Assembly: GCA_030280995.1 (NCBI GenBank)
Contig: JASXTE010000005.1
Location: 2,356,501-2,420,500, forward strand
Length of the DNA: 64,000 nucleotides
Source: Hemileia vastatrix
Lineage: Eukaryota > Basidiomycota > Pucciniomycetes > Pucciniales > Zaghouaniaceae
Direction: 5' to 3'
Under the pieces are notes generated by a model. It worked only from the letters and a program-made list of their open reading frames with translations, was not told the origin of the DNA and ran no database searches. Shown one piece after another: positions 23,620 through 35,517 of the stretch (its first letter is position 1; each line of letters begins with the position of its first letter). Position numbers and translations under genes: made by a program.

Positions 23620-26600
23620 ATGCCTCCATTTTTTCATGTATGTCAATGTCAAGATCTTGGATGTGTCAATAGAAAGTATCAAACTTCTTCTGGGTCCTTT
23701 GAAGTTGGTATGGCTTTCAAAAGCTCTAATTCTTATGCAAAACATCAAGAGGAAAGAAATAGGAAGGCCCAAATGGTTATTTCTTCCAACAATCCACTTA
23801 ACATTGGAAGTTCCCGCTCCACAGAAACAGTAAGCTGTATATCTATAGTTCAATGTGAGAATTAAAGTCTTTATGATGTTTCAATGATTTATTACATAGG
23901 GGCAGTTGCTATTGGGGGCAGAAGTATCTTCAACAGTCTCTAGAAACTCAAATCTTGGGGAACGGTATAGCCAAATAATTATGTGGCAGGCAGCAAAGCT
24001 TTCTCTGATTCATCATTTGAGCAAAGAAGGTTGTACTCAATTTTTTGATGAAGAAATTAAGAAGCTCAAACTTCTAGGTGATAGTGGAATACTGGATTCT
24101 GATAGCATTGTCCGCCTGGTCCCACGCTCGATAGATACAGTTTTTAGTCGATTAAAGCTCAATCAATCATTTTTCACTAAAACATGCTGTCCTAAATGCT
24201 TTGCTCTTTATGAGTATAACTCTGAATCTCAACCATCTATACTATGTTGCAATCAACCGTTTCTTTCATCATCAAAGCGCTATTTAAAAATGTTTGGAGC
24301 AGGACAAATTGCAGTTAAATGTGATGAAAGGCTGTATTTGATGGAGGAACATCAAGAACATGTAAAATACTTATCTCTTAAAACATTTCATCACCATTCT
24401 TTTATTGACTGGCTTAAGGAAAAGATCAAACTGTTCAAATTTGAGCTTCTGATTGAGAAGAAAACCCCTGTGGCAGAACGTGTAGAGTGTGATTTGATGA
24501 AGGATGTTTGTGATGGTTCAATTTGGAAAAACTTTCCCATAACCACTCCAGCTCTGGATAGCAAAGATGATGAATATACGATAACTTCAGGCAACTTAAT
24601 GTTTACTTTATATGTCGACTGGTTTAGGCCTGGTGGCAATAGGATTGGAGGTCATCAGAAGTCTGTAGGCAATATTATGATGGTGTGTATGAACCTACCT
24701 CAAGAAGATAGATACAAAATGGAAAATCTTTTTTTGTATTCTATTATACCCGGACCAACAGAACCCACAAGTGAACAGCTTAATCACCTTCTAAAACCAC
24801 TGGTTAATGATCTACAAACTCTATGGGATGGTATATTGATTGAAAAGACACATCTTTATCCACGAGGCCGGAAATTAAGAGTTGCATTGTTCTCTTTGAT
24901 AGGTGACATTCCTGCAATACGAAAATTGGCTGTCTTTTCGAGTCACTCTGCAAAAATGTTCTGCTCTTTCTGTAATATCTCTAAAGATGAAATTAGTGAA
25001 AAGAATGTGGGAAATTTTTCATTACGGAATCATGAGGATCATATGTGCTGGGCAACAAAGTGGAAAAATTCTAAGTCACATTGGGAGCGTGTATCAATTG
25101 TTCAAAATCATGGGGTATGATGGAGTGAGCTGAATAACCTTGAATATTGGCGTCCAACTGAATATTGCTCAATTGATGTTATGCATTCACATATGCTTGG
25201 CAACCTAAAAGATCACAGTCTAAGCTATTTTCAAATCCAAAATGCAGCAAAAGATCTAGAAAGAAATCTGGAAAAGGATAAAAATTGGCATGTAAGAGAA
25301 GAAGATGATGATTTCTTTTATGATACTTCACTGCACAAACATTCGAAAAAACGTAGAAGTAGCTTAAGCACCACGAATAATGATGATGATGATACAGGAC
25401 ACACGAGACAGCACAAGCGGCAAAGACGTACGAGTTCAAGACAGTCATCAAGTCATCATGGACTAGATAATGAAGGATTGGGAACAAATCGATCAAGAAG
25501 CCAGAGTAGGTCATCCAGCTCCAAATTTATTCCTCCATATAGCGATGTGGCCTCAATACAGTCTCACAGCAGTGACAGTAGGAATTCATTGTATAACTTA
25601 AGGCAAAGAAGCATTAGCATATCACAGAGTGAAGGATCTCACTCATCAAATGAGACAGCTAGAGATGAAGAAAATAAAAGGAAAGGTAAGGAGAAAGAAA
25701 ATGAAGGTAGTAGTAATCCACGAATCACAGCAGCAGAGCTACAGGTTGTATGGAAGATGATTGATCAAGTAAATAGACCTTCCTGGCTAACACGAGTTCC
25801 AAAATCAGTAGGATCTAAAAAGGCAGGATCCCTCAAGGCAGCAGAATGGCACATGCTGTATACTCTCTACTTCCCTTTGTCACTTATACCCCTTTGGTTT
25901 GAAAAATTTAAAGAATCTGAATCTTCAGCTTCCTCAGCTGATAAACCAAGAGAATATTATCTTCTCAAGTCACTTGTAACATTATGCTCGATCACCAATT
26001 TTTTGACATTAAAAATATACAGACTAATTAGCTTAAAGATCTAGATCAATTTCTGTTAGAGTATCGTGAGTGCCTTGAAGAGGGTTGGAAGAATATTAAT
26101 GCAAAGCCAAATCTGCATATCACTCAACATTATCCTGAAATGATAAAGCGTCTTGGTCCACCATCAGGTACAGCTACTTCGTCTGGAGAGCAGGTGAATC
26201 ATATATTATCTGAAATTCCAAACAATCACCATCCACGTATGTAATGTTTGTAAGCAATGATTTAAAAACTCAGCTGTGCTAATTTATTAATATTTACCAC
26301 AGGAGAGATACCGCTAACAATGCTCAAACATTGGTATCGGAAGTCTAGGGTATTAGATCTTGGTGAAGCTGAAGATAATGATCAATGTGAGACTAAAAAA
26401 ATCCATATTGATCTTGATAAACAAAACAAATGGATCCATCTAAGTATGGCATTATTTACTAAATGGGTAAGGGCACGAATGGTAAAAGAAACTTCAAGTC
26501 GGGCTTTGACACCATCGGAGAAAAGTGGGGATCGGGTAGTTGAAAATGTAGCAAGCATATTGATACATGGAAAGAGGTTTACTAGTTACCATCGACACAT

Positions 26601-26997
26601 TGCTAATTCAACAATTGAATTCTACTATGGAAAAGATAGCCAGTTTGGGCAAATTGATGATCTTTTCAGATCAAAGGAAGAGATTGATCAAATATATTTA
26701 ATAGTAAGTCCTTTCAAAGAGCTCCGTCCAGAAGAAACATCAAAGGGTCGCTATGAGCTTTTCCCACAAGTGCATTGTCGGTTAGTAAGAGTAGCCAAAG
26801 CAACTCAAATTGTGATTAAGAAAGATGCAATAATTGGACATGCAGCTACTGTCGAGCACAAAAAAGGAATGTTTGGAATCAAAGACGAGGTTGTCACTGC
26901 CATTGGACTGCAGACAGTAGTGAGTGAAAAAATTAATCAAATTTATTTTCTGTTGACTAACATCTTTGTGTTAATTTGGGATTGGGGAAATTTGTAG
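23620..26997 (+). pseudogene. tnp2-type CACTA/EnSpm transposase with two nonsense codons
   Basis: Exon 1 is 23620-23829, exon 2 23906-25975, exon 3 starts at 26023, and the last block is about 26303-26997. The protein starts with a Cys-rich segment (HVCQCQDLGC). The first catalytic Asp lies in LYVDWFRPGGNRIGGH near 24615, followed by the IPGPTEP, GDIPA and MFCSFCNI stretches typical of the tnp2 family. The second Asp is in SIDVMHSHMLGNLKDH near 25180, and the Glu is probably in LKAAEWHMLY near 25840. A Ser/Arg-rich low-complexity insert (about 25350-25700) separates the last two. TGA at 25118-25120 replaces an expected Arg, and TAG at 26029-26031 replaces a Glu (GAG in CACTA-1). The enzyme would cut and join element ends. 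As written it is truncated. Confidence 0.88.
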
Positions 26998-27444
26998 GAT
27001 TGGTGATATTTGTAAATGGTGAAAGAAATAATTCAATGCTCGATTAAAAAATGCAATGCATCCAACTTACCTTATCATAAATCAGTGAACAATTACTTTG
27101 GTTGCTTTTATTGCGAGAGAACCCATGCTTTCAATGAGTCATTTTTATCTTAAATGTAAGAATGAAAGAAATAAAATCATGATAATGAGAAATATGATAA
27201 AATTGTTACTTAATGAATGATCTTCTTGCTCATTCATCTACTATAAATAGTTTTACCTTCCAACTTTAGCTGATAGCTATATATTATTCACTTTATTTTT
27301 CGACAAGAGAACATACACGTTTACAAGACTATATACATAGTATCTTTTTTTACTTTAGCTTTGATAGGTATAAATTTTAACAACTGATTATTTTTATTTT
27401 ATTTTATTTTATTACAGTTCATTGTGGATGATAATTTTGAAGGG
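26998..27444. other. Spacer between transposase and accessory gene
   Basis: About 430 bp of AT-rich DNA, conserved with CACTA-1 (about 1190-1650), ending in TTTTATTTTATTTTATTACAG just before the accessory gene. This pyrimidine-rich stretch plus AG looks like a splice acceptor, so the accessory coding region might be a downstream exon of a longer transcript that starts in or before the transposase. Confidence 0.4.
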
Positions 27445-29101
27445 ATGTCTGTTGACCCAACCGATTCTGGTTGTTTTCTGCCTCAACATACTCATACTGG
27501 AAATACTCCTCCACCACCCTCTGCTGATCCACCTCCAGATGCATCTCAATCTGTACCACCTAATCCTAACCCACCACCTAATCCCAATCCAGGCCAAGAG
27601 TCTCATTCAGAACCGAGAAATTTTAATCCCAATTATCCTTCTGCTTCTGAAAGTGCTGATCAGCAAGCTGATCAGCTAGGAAGAGATTGGGCTAGTGAAG
27701 TATTGAGGGAATTTTTTGGAGACCAATCATCATCTTCTCAGCCTAACCAAGGAGCAAGCACAAGTGGAGCAGGTAAGTCAAATTTGTAGTGTATTCTTTT
27801 ATTGAAAAATAACCAATTTAATTAACTTATTTGAATTGTTAGTGAATCCCTCAATCATTATGGGTATCAGTGATTACCACAGACTCAATTCAGCAGAGTC
27901 TCATGAGCAAGAACGGGGGTTAAGGGCTGTAAGAGGCTTAGTTAGAAGGAATGATGTTCCCAGGAGCTCGGACAGTCTAAATAGAAATATTTACCACTTT
28001 CTGAAGTATTGTCTTGGGGGACCAACACAAATATCAAAATATCCTGCGAGCCCAACACCTTTGGAGATTGAAAATTGGAAAGATTGGGGCCAATTCAAAC
28101 TAAAAACCATTCAAACTGTCCTAACCCAAGTCCAATCTTCTAACCGTGCCAATTCTGCAGCTGATCGACAATTTCTGATAACCAATTCTATAGCCTTCTT
28201 GCGATCCAAAATTCGACTACCCGAATTTTTTCCAGCACCTGAGCCTCGAGGACTAAAAGGAGGAGCACCGATCTCACTTTCTGTCAAAAGAAACTTAGAG
28301 CGTGAATTGCAAGAAAAAGTTTTTCGGAAATTCGCGTTTGATTGGACTTGCCGTGATTTTTCAGAATCAACTTGGAATCAAGTCATGGGAAGCATAGTAT
28401 GCGACCACTGCACCAGATGGCTCACCACCTTGAATACAATCGATCAGTCAAAGCTTCAGTTCACTCAATGTGTTATTGAGAAATGGGTAGTTAATAAGGG
28501 GAAGGATTTGATAAGGTTGTTTGGGCAAGAAGAGGAAAGGGTAGCAAGAGAAAAGATTGAAAAGAGGGCAAGGGCACAAGTAAAACGTTATCGGAGCAAG
28601 GTAAGTTTTTTATTTTACTTTGCTTTTTGTTATTATGAAGCTGATTTAGTTGGAATTCAGATTGCTAGTGCACGCTACAAGTTAGCAAGAGATCTCTGCA
28701 GTGATGTGCCAGGTTTTGTTGTGCTTTTTCATGATACTAGGTGCATCTCTGATATCGAGGAAGGCCCAGCACCAGCCCCAACTGCACCTATCCGAGCTAT
28801 TCCTGGATGGCGAAATCCTGAACTCAATGATTTGTTTAAAAAAATGGATAAGATGACAAAGGACTTAGCCCATACACCAGCTCAAAAAAAATCAGCATTA
28901 AAAACATATTCACGGTCATCAGAAAGGACAGTTGCACAAAATGGTATATTCAATGTTCCCAAATACCTCCCCAAGAATTGCTATTCAGCAACATTTTTAG
29001 AAGGATTATCTGTGAATGAACGTGAGTCACTTGGGGTTGGAGCTGATATTGATCTGGTAAAGATTCCGGAATCAATTAATAGAGCATCAACATCATCATA
29101 A
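27445..29101 (+). CDS. Accessory CACTA protein, three exons, TnpA-like by position
   Basis: Exons 27445-27772, 27843-28600 and 28661-29101 give 508 residues with no stop. Both introns are GTAAGT...AG, and the second is 60 nt and in frame. The start at 27445 was chosen because the upstream codon at 27424, an ATG in CACTA-1, is GTG here, so the product loses seven residues. The N-terminal 100 residues are Pro-, Asp- and Ser-rich (PPPPSADPPPDASQSVPP). The middle has a charged helical part (NLERELQEKVFRKFAFDW and an E/R/K-rich stretch near 28530-28590) that could form a coiled coil. No family was recognised. In CACTA elements a second gene often encodes the subterminal-repeat binding protein. That role is inferred from its position beside the transposase and its retention in both copies. 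Confidence 0.72.
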
Positions 29102-29309
29102 CTTAGGTATAACGGTGATCTTCTGTGTAATATAGCTATCTTATATTGAATTTTATGTATTCTGTTTTTTTTCAAGGCAGCTTGGTAAATGTTATAAAGT
29201 GATATTGAGAGAGAGTAAAATTTTATTTAAGAAAAACAAATAATGTATGAGATATAAAAATGTATTTTCAACAAATTGATGGTCCATACCTCTTTATGTC
29301 ACATTTATG

Positions 29310-31260
29310 TATCCATATTAATTTCAATCGAATTTAATGTTGACCAATACATAGTGAATACACGCTATGCCACTTATACTTGCCAGGCATTGCTACCATT
29401 AAATATGCCAGTATCAAAAATTAATTTCGATCGAAATTAATGAGCATGATAATCATGAATTTCTGGAGTCAACTGCTTATTTTTATGCATGGTGCCTTGC
29501 CAACATTAATTTCGATAGAAATTACTTTTGATACTGGCATATTGCATGGTGTCTATTCCTGGAAAGTGTAAGTGGCATAGTGTGTATTCATTACGTATTG
29601 GTCAACATTAATTTCAATAGAATTTAATATTGACATTTTCATATTGAACCCAAACCAGCAAACAACCCAAAAAATTCTTCATAAAACTGCTCATTAATTT
29701 CGATCGAAATTAGTGAGCACCATATACATATTGAATGGTAGTTATATCTGGTGTGTGTAAGTTGTAAAGCTTGTGTTCAATGTTTATTGGTCAACATTAA
29801 TTTTGATTGAAATTAATATTAATGTGTAAATGATATTTACATGCTCAATATGCATCATAACGTGTTTACTTAACAATAGAGTGCCCTACTTTTCATCTTA
29901 CATAAAAATGCTTGGTAGCATGTCAAATTCAATTTTAATTAAAATTAATGTTGAAATGTTACCATGCATAACAGTAAGCAACTGACTGAATAAATTGATG
30001 ATAATCATGAACCTTAATTTCGATCGAAATTAATGTTGCCAAGTGCAGATTGAAAAAAAGCTATGCCACTTACACTAGCCAGGCATATTTACTATTTATT
30101 ATGTATTGGTCAACATTAATTTTTATAGAAATTAATATGGATATGTAAATTTTATATTTACCCTCAACATGTATAGTAAATTTCAATACTTAAAAATACT
30201 TGCCGTCCTTTACATGTCATGCAAAAAAGCATTATATCATTTCAACATTAATTTTGATCAAAATTAATGTTGGAATGCCATTATGCATTGAAACAACTAA
30301 CTGACTGAAAAAGTTCATGATCAAAATGCTCATTAATTTTCATCAAAATTAATGTTGACCAATACATATTGAATATAAGTAATCTCCACTTACTCAGACC
30401 AGATATAACTACCATTCAATATGTATATGGTCAGCCTTAATTTCGATCGAAATTAATGGGAAGTTTTATGAAGAATCTTCTGGGTTGTTTTCTGGCTTGG
30501 GTTCAATATGCAAATGTCAACATTAAATTCGATCAAAATTAATGTTGACCAATACATAATGAATACACACTATGCCACTTACACTTTCCAGGCATATATA
30601 CATGCAATATGCCAGTATCAAAAGTAATTTCGATCGAAATTAATGTTGGCAAGGCACCATGCATAAAAATAAGCAGTTGACTCCAGAAATTCATGATTAT
30701 CATGCTCATTAATTTCGATTGAAATTAATTTTTGATACTGGCATATTTAATGGTAGCTATGCCTGGCAAGTGTAAGTGGCATAGCATGTATTCATTATGT
30801 ATTAGTCAACATTAATTTCGATAGAAATTAATATGGACATGGACTATGCATAAAATTCCTATAAGTATAGGTAAGCTAAGCAGTTAGATAAACTGGTTTG
30901 ATCAAGTACACCATATAAAAATTGATGTTTTAATGCCTTGGTTAATTTCGATCAAAATTAATTTTAAGCCATGCATGTTGAATTTTATCTATGTCTGTGT
31001 AGTCCATGTGAAATTGCTTGTATTCAATATGCAGGGGTCTATATTAATTTCAATTAAAATTATGAGGTTCATTACCTCATAAATTTGATGGTTTCTGTCA
31101 GTGTTTCATGCATGGTGCCATCTGATACTTGTTGATTCCTATCAAAATTAATTTCAACACCAATATATTGAATACAAACCATGGCACTTACAGTACTTGC
31201 TCATAGCTAAAATTCAATATGCTAGTCTCAAAATTAATTTTGATAGAAATTAATCAGGAT
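29310..31260. repeat. Array of ~19 spaced palindromes (AATTTCGATCGAAATT) with nested inverted and direct repeats
   Basis: The palindrome AATTTCGATCGAAATT, flanked by TTA/TAA arms, recurs about 19 times in perfect or decayed form with spacing of about 80-130 bp. Clear copies are at 29420-29441, about 29693, 30013, 30434, 30627, 30708 and 30811. On a larger scale, 29310-29790 is the inverted complement of about 30360-30840 (imperfect), and between them 29780-30040 and 30105-30360 are direct repeats. It starts about 200 bp after the accessory gene and has no open frame. It could be a binding-site array for a dimeric protein or an origin-like structure. The function is unknown. Confidence 0.85.
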
Positions 31261-32287
31261 CCATGAAGTTTATCAATAGTGTATGAGTTAAGTTTCAAGT
31301 CATATGTTTCATCATTTTCTTGCACCCATTTCTAGGTTATCTCAACAATTTTTTTCAAGTTTTATTATATTAATCAAAACTGTGGTAAGTTGTGAAAAAT
31401 TAGCTAATCCAAATCTCAAATTGAATATTAATATTTTAATAATTTTGAATGTTGCTTAAGGTATTTCATTGGGTGATTCATAATAATATTTTATCAACTT
31501 AGTAGTCCTATAACTTTTGAAAAGTAACAATTTTGGTATAGTTAGGGACAACAATGCAATATCTTGTGCAGACTAAGATATATTGCAAAATAAAACTATT
31601 CAATTTTTTTTTCCCTGAGTTGTATCCAAGTTTATCAAAGGTTTGGTCACGGTGCCCACACCCTAGCCTGACACTCCTCCTGTCACTTAAAAAACAAATT
31701 CTTATCTTAAATTCTAATGTTACCAATTTTATATTTATAATTCATTTCTTGTTTGATGAGGCATATCAGTATATATGTGAGTCTCACATTGTCATCTGAA
31801 ATTAAATTTAACAAATATTCATAAAGGATTATCCTTTTTTTTCATATAATATACTAATTAAGTGTATCTCCATTGTTTAGGAGTAAATTCTAATTTAAAA
31901 AATTTTGTATTTACCCGTGGCAATTTGAATATGGGATATAAATTTGTTATTATTTGTTTTTCACACTAAAAGTCCCCAAAGAATTACTAGTATTTTCTGT
32001 TAGCTACATCAAATTTCGCTTCAATATAAACAGATTGTGATTTAGCATGTTACTCAGTTTACCCCACTATGAATAATACATGTTAAAAAAAGCTCAAATA
32101 ATATAAAATCCCCCTCTTTATGTTTTCTGTTTCTTTCATCCTCACTTTAATTTTAATCTTATTCAATTTTTTATCCTATTAAAATATCAACTTCAATTTT
32201 CTAGAATACAGTTTCTTATAATTATTCATCATATTACATCATAATTTTTTGATATTGAATACTTTTTTTTAATATTCATTAATCAAT
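31261..32287. other. AT-rich spacer upstream of the six-exon unknown gene
   Basis: About 1 kb without repeat structure or a convincing gene; short open frames near 31508-31799 on both strands have no recognisable content. The last few hundred bases would contain the promoter of the gene at 32288. Confidence 0.5.
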
Positions 32288-34713
32288 ATGTCTAGTATAC
32301 AAAATCCTACACCTCCACTTTGTATGTATATCATGTTCCTCTCTCTTAATTTATATATTTCACTTATGTTCTATATCTTTTTTTTTCAAAAATTTGATTT
32401 TCCAGCACCCAAATGTGTTTCATCCCACTTTCTGATTGATACTCGCTTTGAAGCTTTTGAGCTTGCACCATGTCTGCCACATGGCATGGCACCTAACCCT
32501 CCTGTACTTAGCAATGAGAGGCAGGAAATAACAAGAGTTCAGTATCGCAATTTACTTGAATTGGCTAGAGATAAAACAGAAGAGCTTGTCAAGATCCTTA
32601 ACAATAATCCTTCTCCTTCATATTTATCTAACCCTTGTAATGAATTACTCCAATATGTGAAAAGCCTTGAAAAATGTATGTTCATCACCTTTTTTGTCTC
32701 CTTTTAAATTAGTAGATAAGATTATTAATATTTTTTTTTCTTCATATATATTTGTAGTTTATGAGGAGGGTATTATTCCTCCTGATGAAGTCATTGTCAT
32801 TAGGGATGATGATGAGACAGATGAACCATCAGCTTCAACTCATGCTTCAACTTCTAAGGAAAATCTTGAAACACCTGTTATCCGCTCCAAGAAAAAGAGA
32901 TTATCCCAAGGCTCCTCTTTTGTTCGACGTATTAAACCGGCTTCTGCTAATGAATTTTCTGATGTATCAAATAATAAATCTCAAAAAAAAAGCAAAGGTT
33001 TTGATAATGAGTATATTCTTGTTTCCTTTTTTTTTTATTGTTATTCTTTTATCTTTAAAATTCAATCATATATCTCTTTTATTGCTTACATATTGTACTT
33101 TTTATTTTTCTTTTGATATTTTGTACCAGAAACTCACCTGCTGTAGATTGTTCCATCCATAAACGACCTCTCCCTGATGAAGATGATGAAAAGAGCAATG
33201 AAAATAGCAATGATCAACTGTCAGAATATGAAGCTATTCTTGTTCATCAAAAAAAGCAAAGTTTAAAATCTTCTTCAAGACATGTTGATATGTTTGATAA
33301 AGATGATGATTCAAACAGCTCATCACCAAATTCCTTCATTTCTAAGAAGCAATACCCATCACCTCCTAAATTACCTACTTTGACCTCTTTGAAAGCTTCT
33401 CTACCAATGAAATCAACTCCAATCAAGATATCGAAAAAACTTCTAACTTATTCACCCTCAGTTCTAAAAGAATCTGATTTGCAGGAGGAATTCTGTAAAA
33501 TTCATAATTTTTTTAAAGGTAGAATCAGCACGGAAAAGGTCCTCAGGTCGTGGTTGGAAATTGTTACTCTCCTCAAATTACGCTCTTCTACTTCTTCCCA
33601 AGAACCCATGTCAAATATTCCAATGTTTACTTTTCATTGGGAAAAATCTTGTGGAGAAGATTGGCTTTCAAAACTTACTGAGTTATGTAAGTTACCATAA
33701 TTTTTTAGTCTTGACTTTTGTTCTTTTACTTATTTTTTTTTCCTTTTGTAGCAAATATTTTTTTAGAGATTGATAGCTCACAGCTATGGGTACTCGATAA
33801 TATTGATTTCAAAAAAATGGAAGATTTATGTGATCCTGATGGTTTTAATACTGAAATTCTTTCCTCAACAAAGAAAACGGATCACCCTGAATCCAATCTT
33901 ATCCGAATGCTCATGAGATTAATGATCCCAAGTGACCACTGCCATTCTTCATGGGTATCTCTTATATCATCTTCACTTTATCTGACCGCACATGAATTCA
34001 GCCAGCTTCCATCACATCAAAACATTAACTCAGATTGTCCAATTGAACGTGGTCTTCAGCTTCTAGCTCACCTTTCAAATCTGAAGAGTCCGATTTCTGA
34101 TGGCTTAGAAGTTGGTCCCACTGCACTTCAAACCAGTGATATATCAATGTCAACTCTTCTTCAAATCAGCAATATTATCATTGATATAATTATGTCAATT
34201 ATCATTCTTAAATCAAAATATTGTGCTGCAACAATATCAAGTGGCAAGACTAGTGAAGCTCAACAATCAAGTGAGAAAAACGAAAATACTGAACTGACTA
34301 TAATGAGAGAGAAACAAAAGGCTGCACTAAACAAAATAAATTCTGAATACTCCCACCACCGATATCAATCTTTCACATTCTATATAATTGATGGTGTCCG
34401 TGGTTTATTTCTGAGCTCTCAAGATCATAGATTGGCTTCAGCAGCTGATTGCTTGGAGGTAATATCAGAAGTTAAGTTTCTTAATTTACATGAAAAAAAA
34501 ATCATTTGATGGAAGAAATAATTTGGAAAAATTTAAATAACTATATTTTAACATTAATAAAACCTTTTATAGGCAAGTGTGATCCATTTCCTTTTAAATT
34601 TGATACCCCAAGTCCTCCGGGAATTGCTAGGGTTATTTCTGCAGATTTTCTTAATCACTGGAGCTCCATTCAGCCAGTATCACCTTTTTTTGCTAAACAT
34701 AGCCTTTCAATAA
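32288..34713 (+). CDS. Intact six-exon cargo gene of unknown function
   Basis: Exons 32288-32321, 32406-32675, 32758-33010, 33130-33686, 33752-34458 and 34573-34713 give 1962 nt, 653 residues, with all five introns GT...AG and the frame kept across every junction. The start is the first ATG in the only frame that runs on. The protein has an N-terminal domain with a helical stretch (RVQYRNLLELARDKTEELVK), an acidic and Ser-rich basic-patch middle (about residues 110-260, with SKKKRLSQ, a possible nuclear signal), a conserved-looking folded C-terminal half (FCKIHNFFKGRISTEKVLRSW onward) and a hydrophobic last 45 residues. I do not recognise the family. A 6-exon frame kept open inside a mobile element argues for recent selection. 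Candidate roles are DNA binding or transposition control, without direct evidence. Confidence 0.75.
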
Positions 34714-35517
34714 ATTAATATTCCAACATGTAAATAGATAAAGTTCTGTCTATATGATATATCTTGTATAATTCAAGTTATTTTCCTTCAAATACGTCAA
34801 AAATGTGACCATCTTTGAAATTTATTAAGTAACCTTTGACATGATTTTCTAAATTAATTATTAAAAAAAATTATTGTAAGTCCAGCAATAACAAAGATTT
34901 TAAAATCTACTTATATGATTTCAAATACTTGTATTAAATTCTTAAATATTTTATTGTTTATATAAAAATATGATAACTGCTCTAGTTTTGTTACTTTACC
35001 TTTAATATTATATAATCTATTAATTATTACAAATATTTTCGTTGATTGTAACATTTTTAATCAGAAGTAGAACAATTTAAATAATTAAATGAGTACATTC
35101 TTAAAAAAATACAATTTAATCTATTATTGATTCAAAATTCTTTCTTCAACTCTTTATTATTACCTTTTTTATCAATAAGCCTGTTTGACCTAAAATACTA
35201 TACAGTTAATTTGGTAGCATTAAAAGCACATTTTTATGGCTAATATATTTCAAATTCTTTATTATAGTTTTTTTTATTCTAGAACCTTTGCTACCAATTT
35301 AATAAAAATGACATTTAAAGATTTCACAACTTAAATATTTCCTCAAAAGTAAATCAAATTTTCTTATAATATTATGAAAAAAAATTATTTTATTTCACAA
35401 ATAAAAAAAATAGATAATACTATAATTATCAAAACTGAAAATGTTACAGCTACTCCCAGTATTTATCATGTTTAAATTTGCATTAAGTTGTGTATATATA
35501 ATATAAATTTTTAATAT
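34714..35517. other. AT-rich spacer between convergent genes
   Basis: About 800 bp of very AT-rich DNA between the 3' ends of the six-exon gene (+) and the oxygenase gene (-). It should contain both transcript ends. No gene or repeat was noticed. Confidence 0.5.

Noticed and set aside
25118..25120. TGA as a selenocysteine codon
   Set aside because: The expected residue is Arg, fungi lack a usual selenocysteine system, and no stem-loop element was seen. A C-to-T change is simpler.
29310..31260. CRISPR array
   Set aside because: Repeats are palindromic, variable and spaced 80-130 bp apart in a eukaryotic transposon, with no cas genes.
31508..31799. Overlapping short frames on both strands upstream of the six-exon gene
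   Set aside because: No motif, no support from a second copy, and ordinary AT-rich composition.
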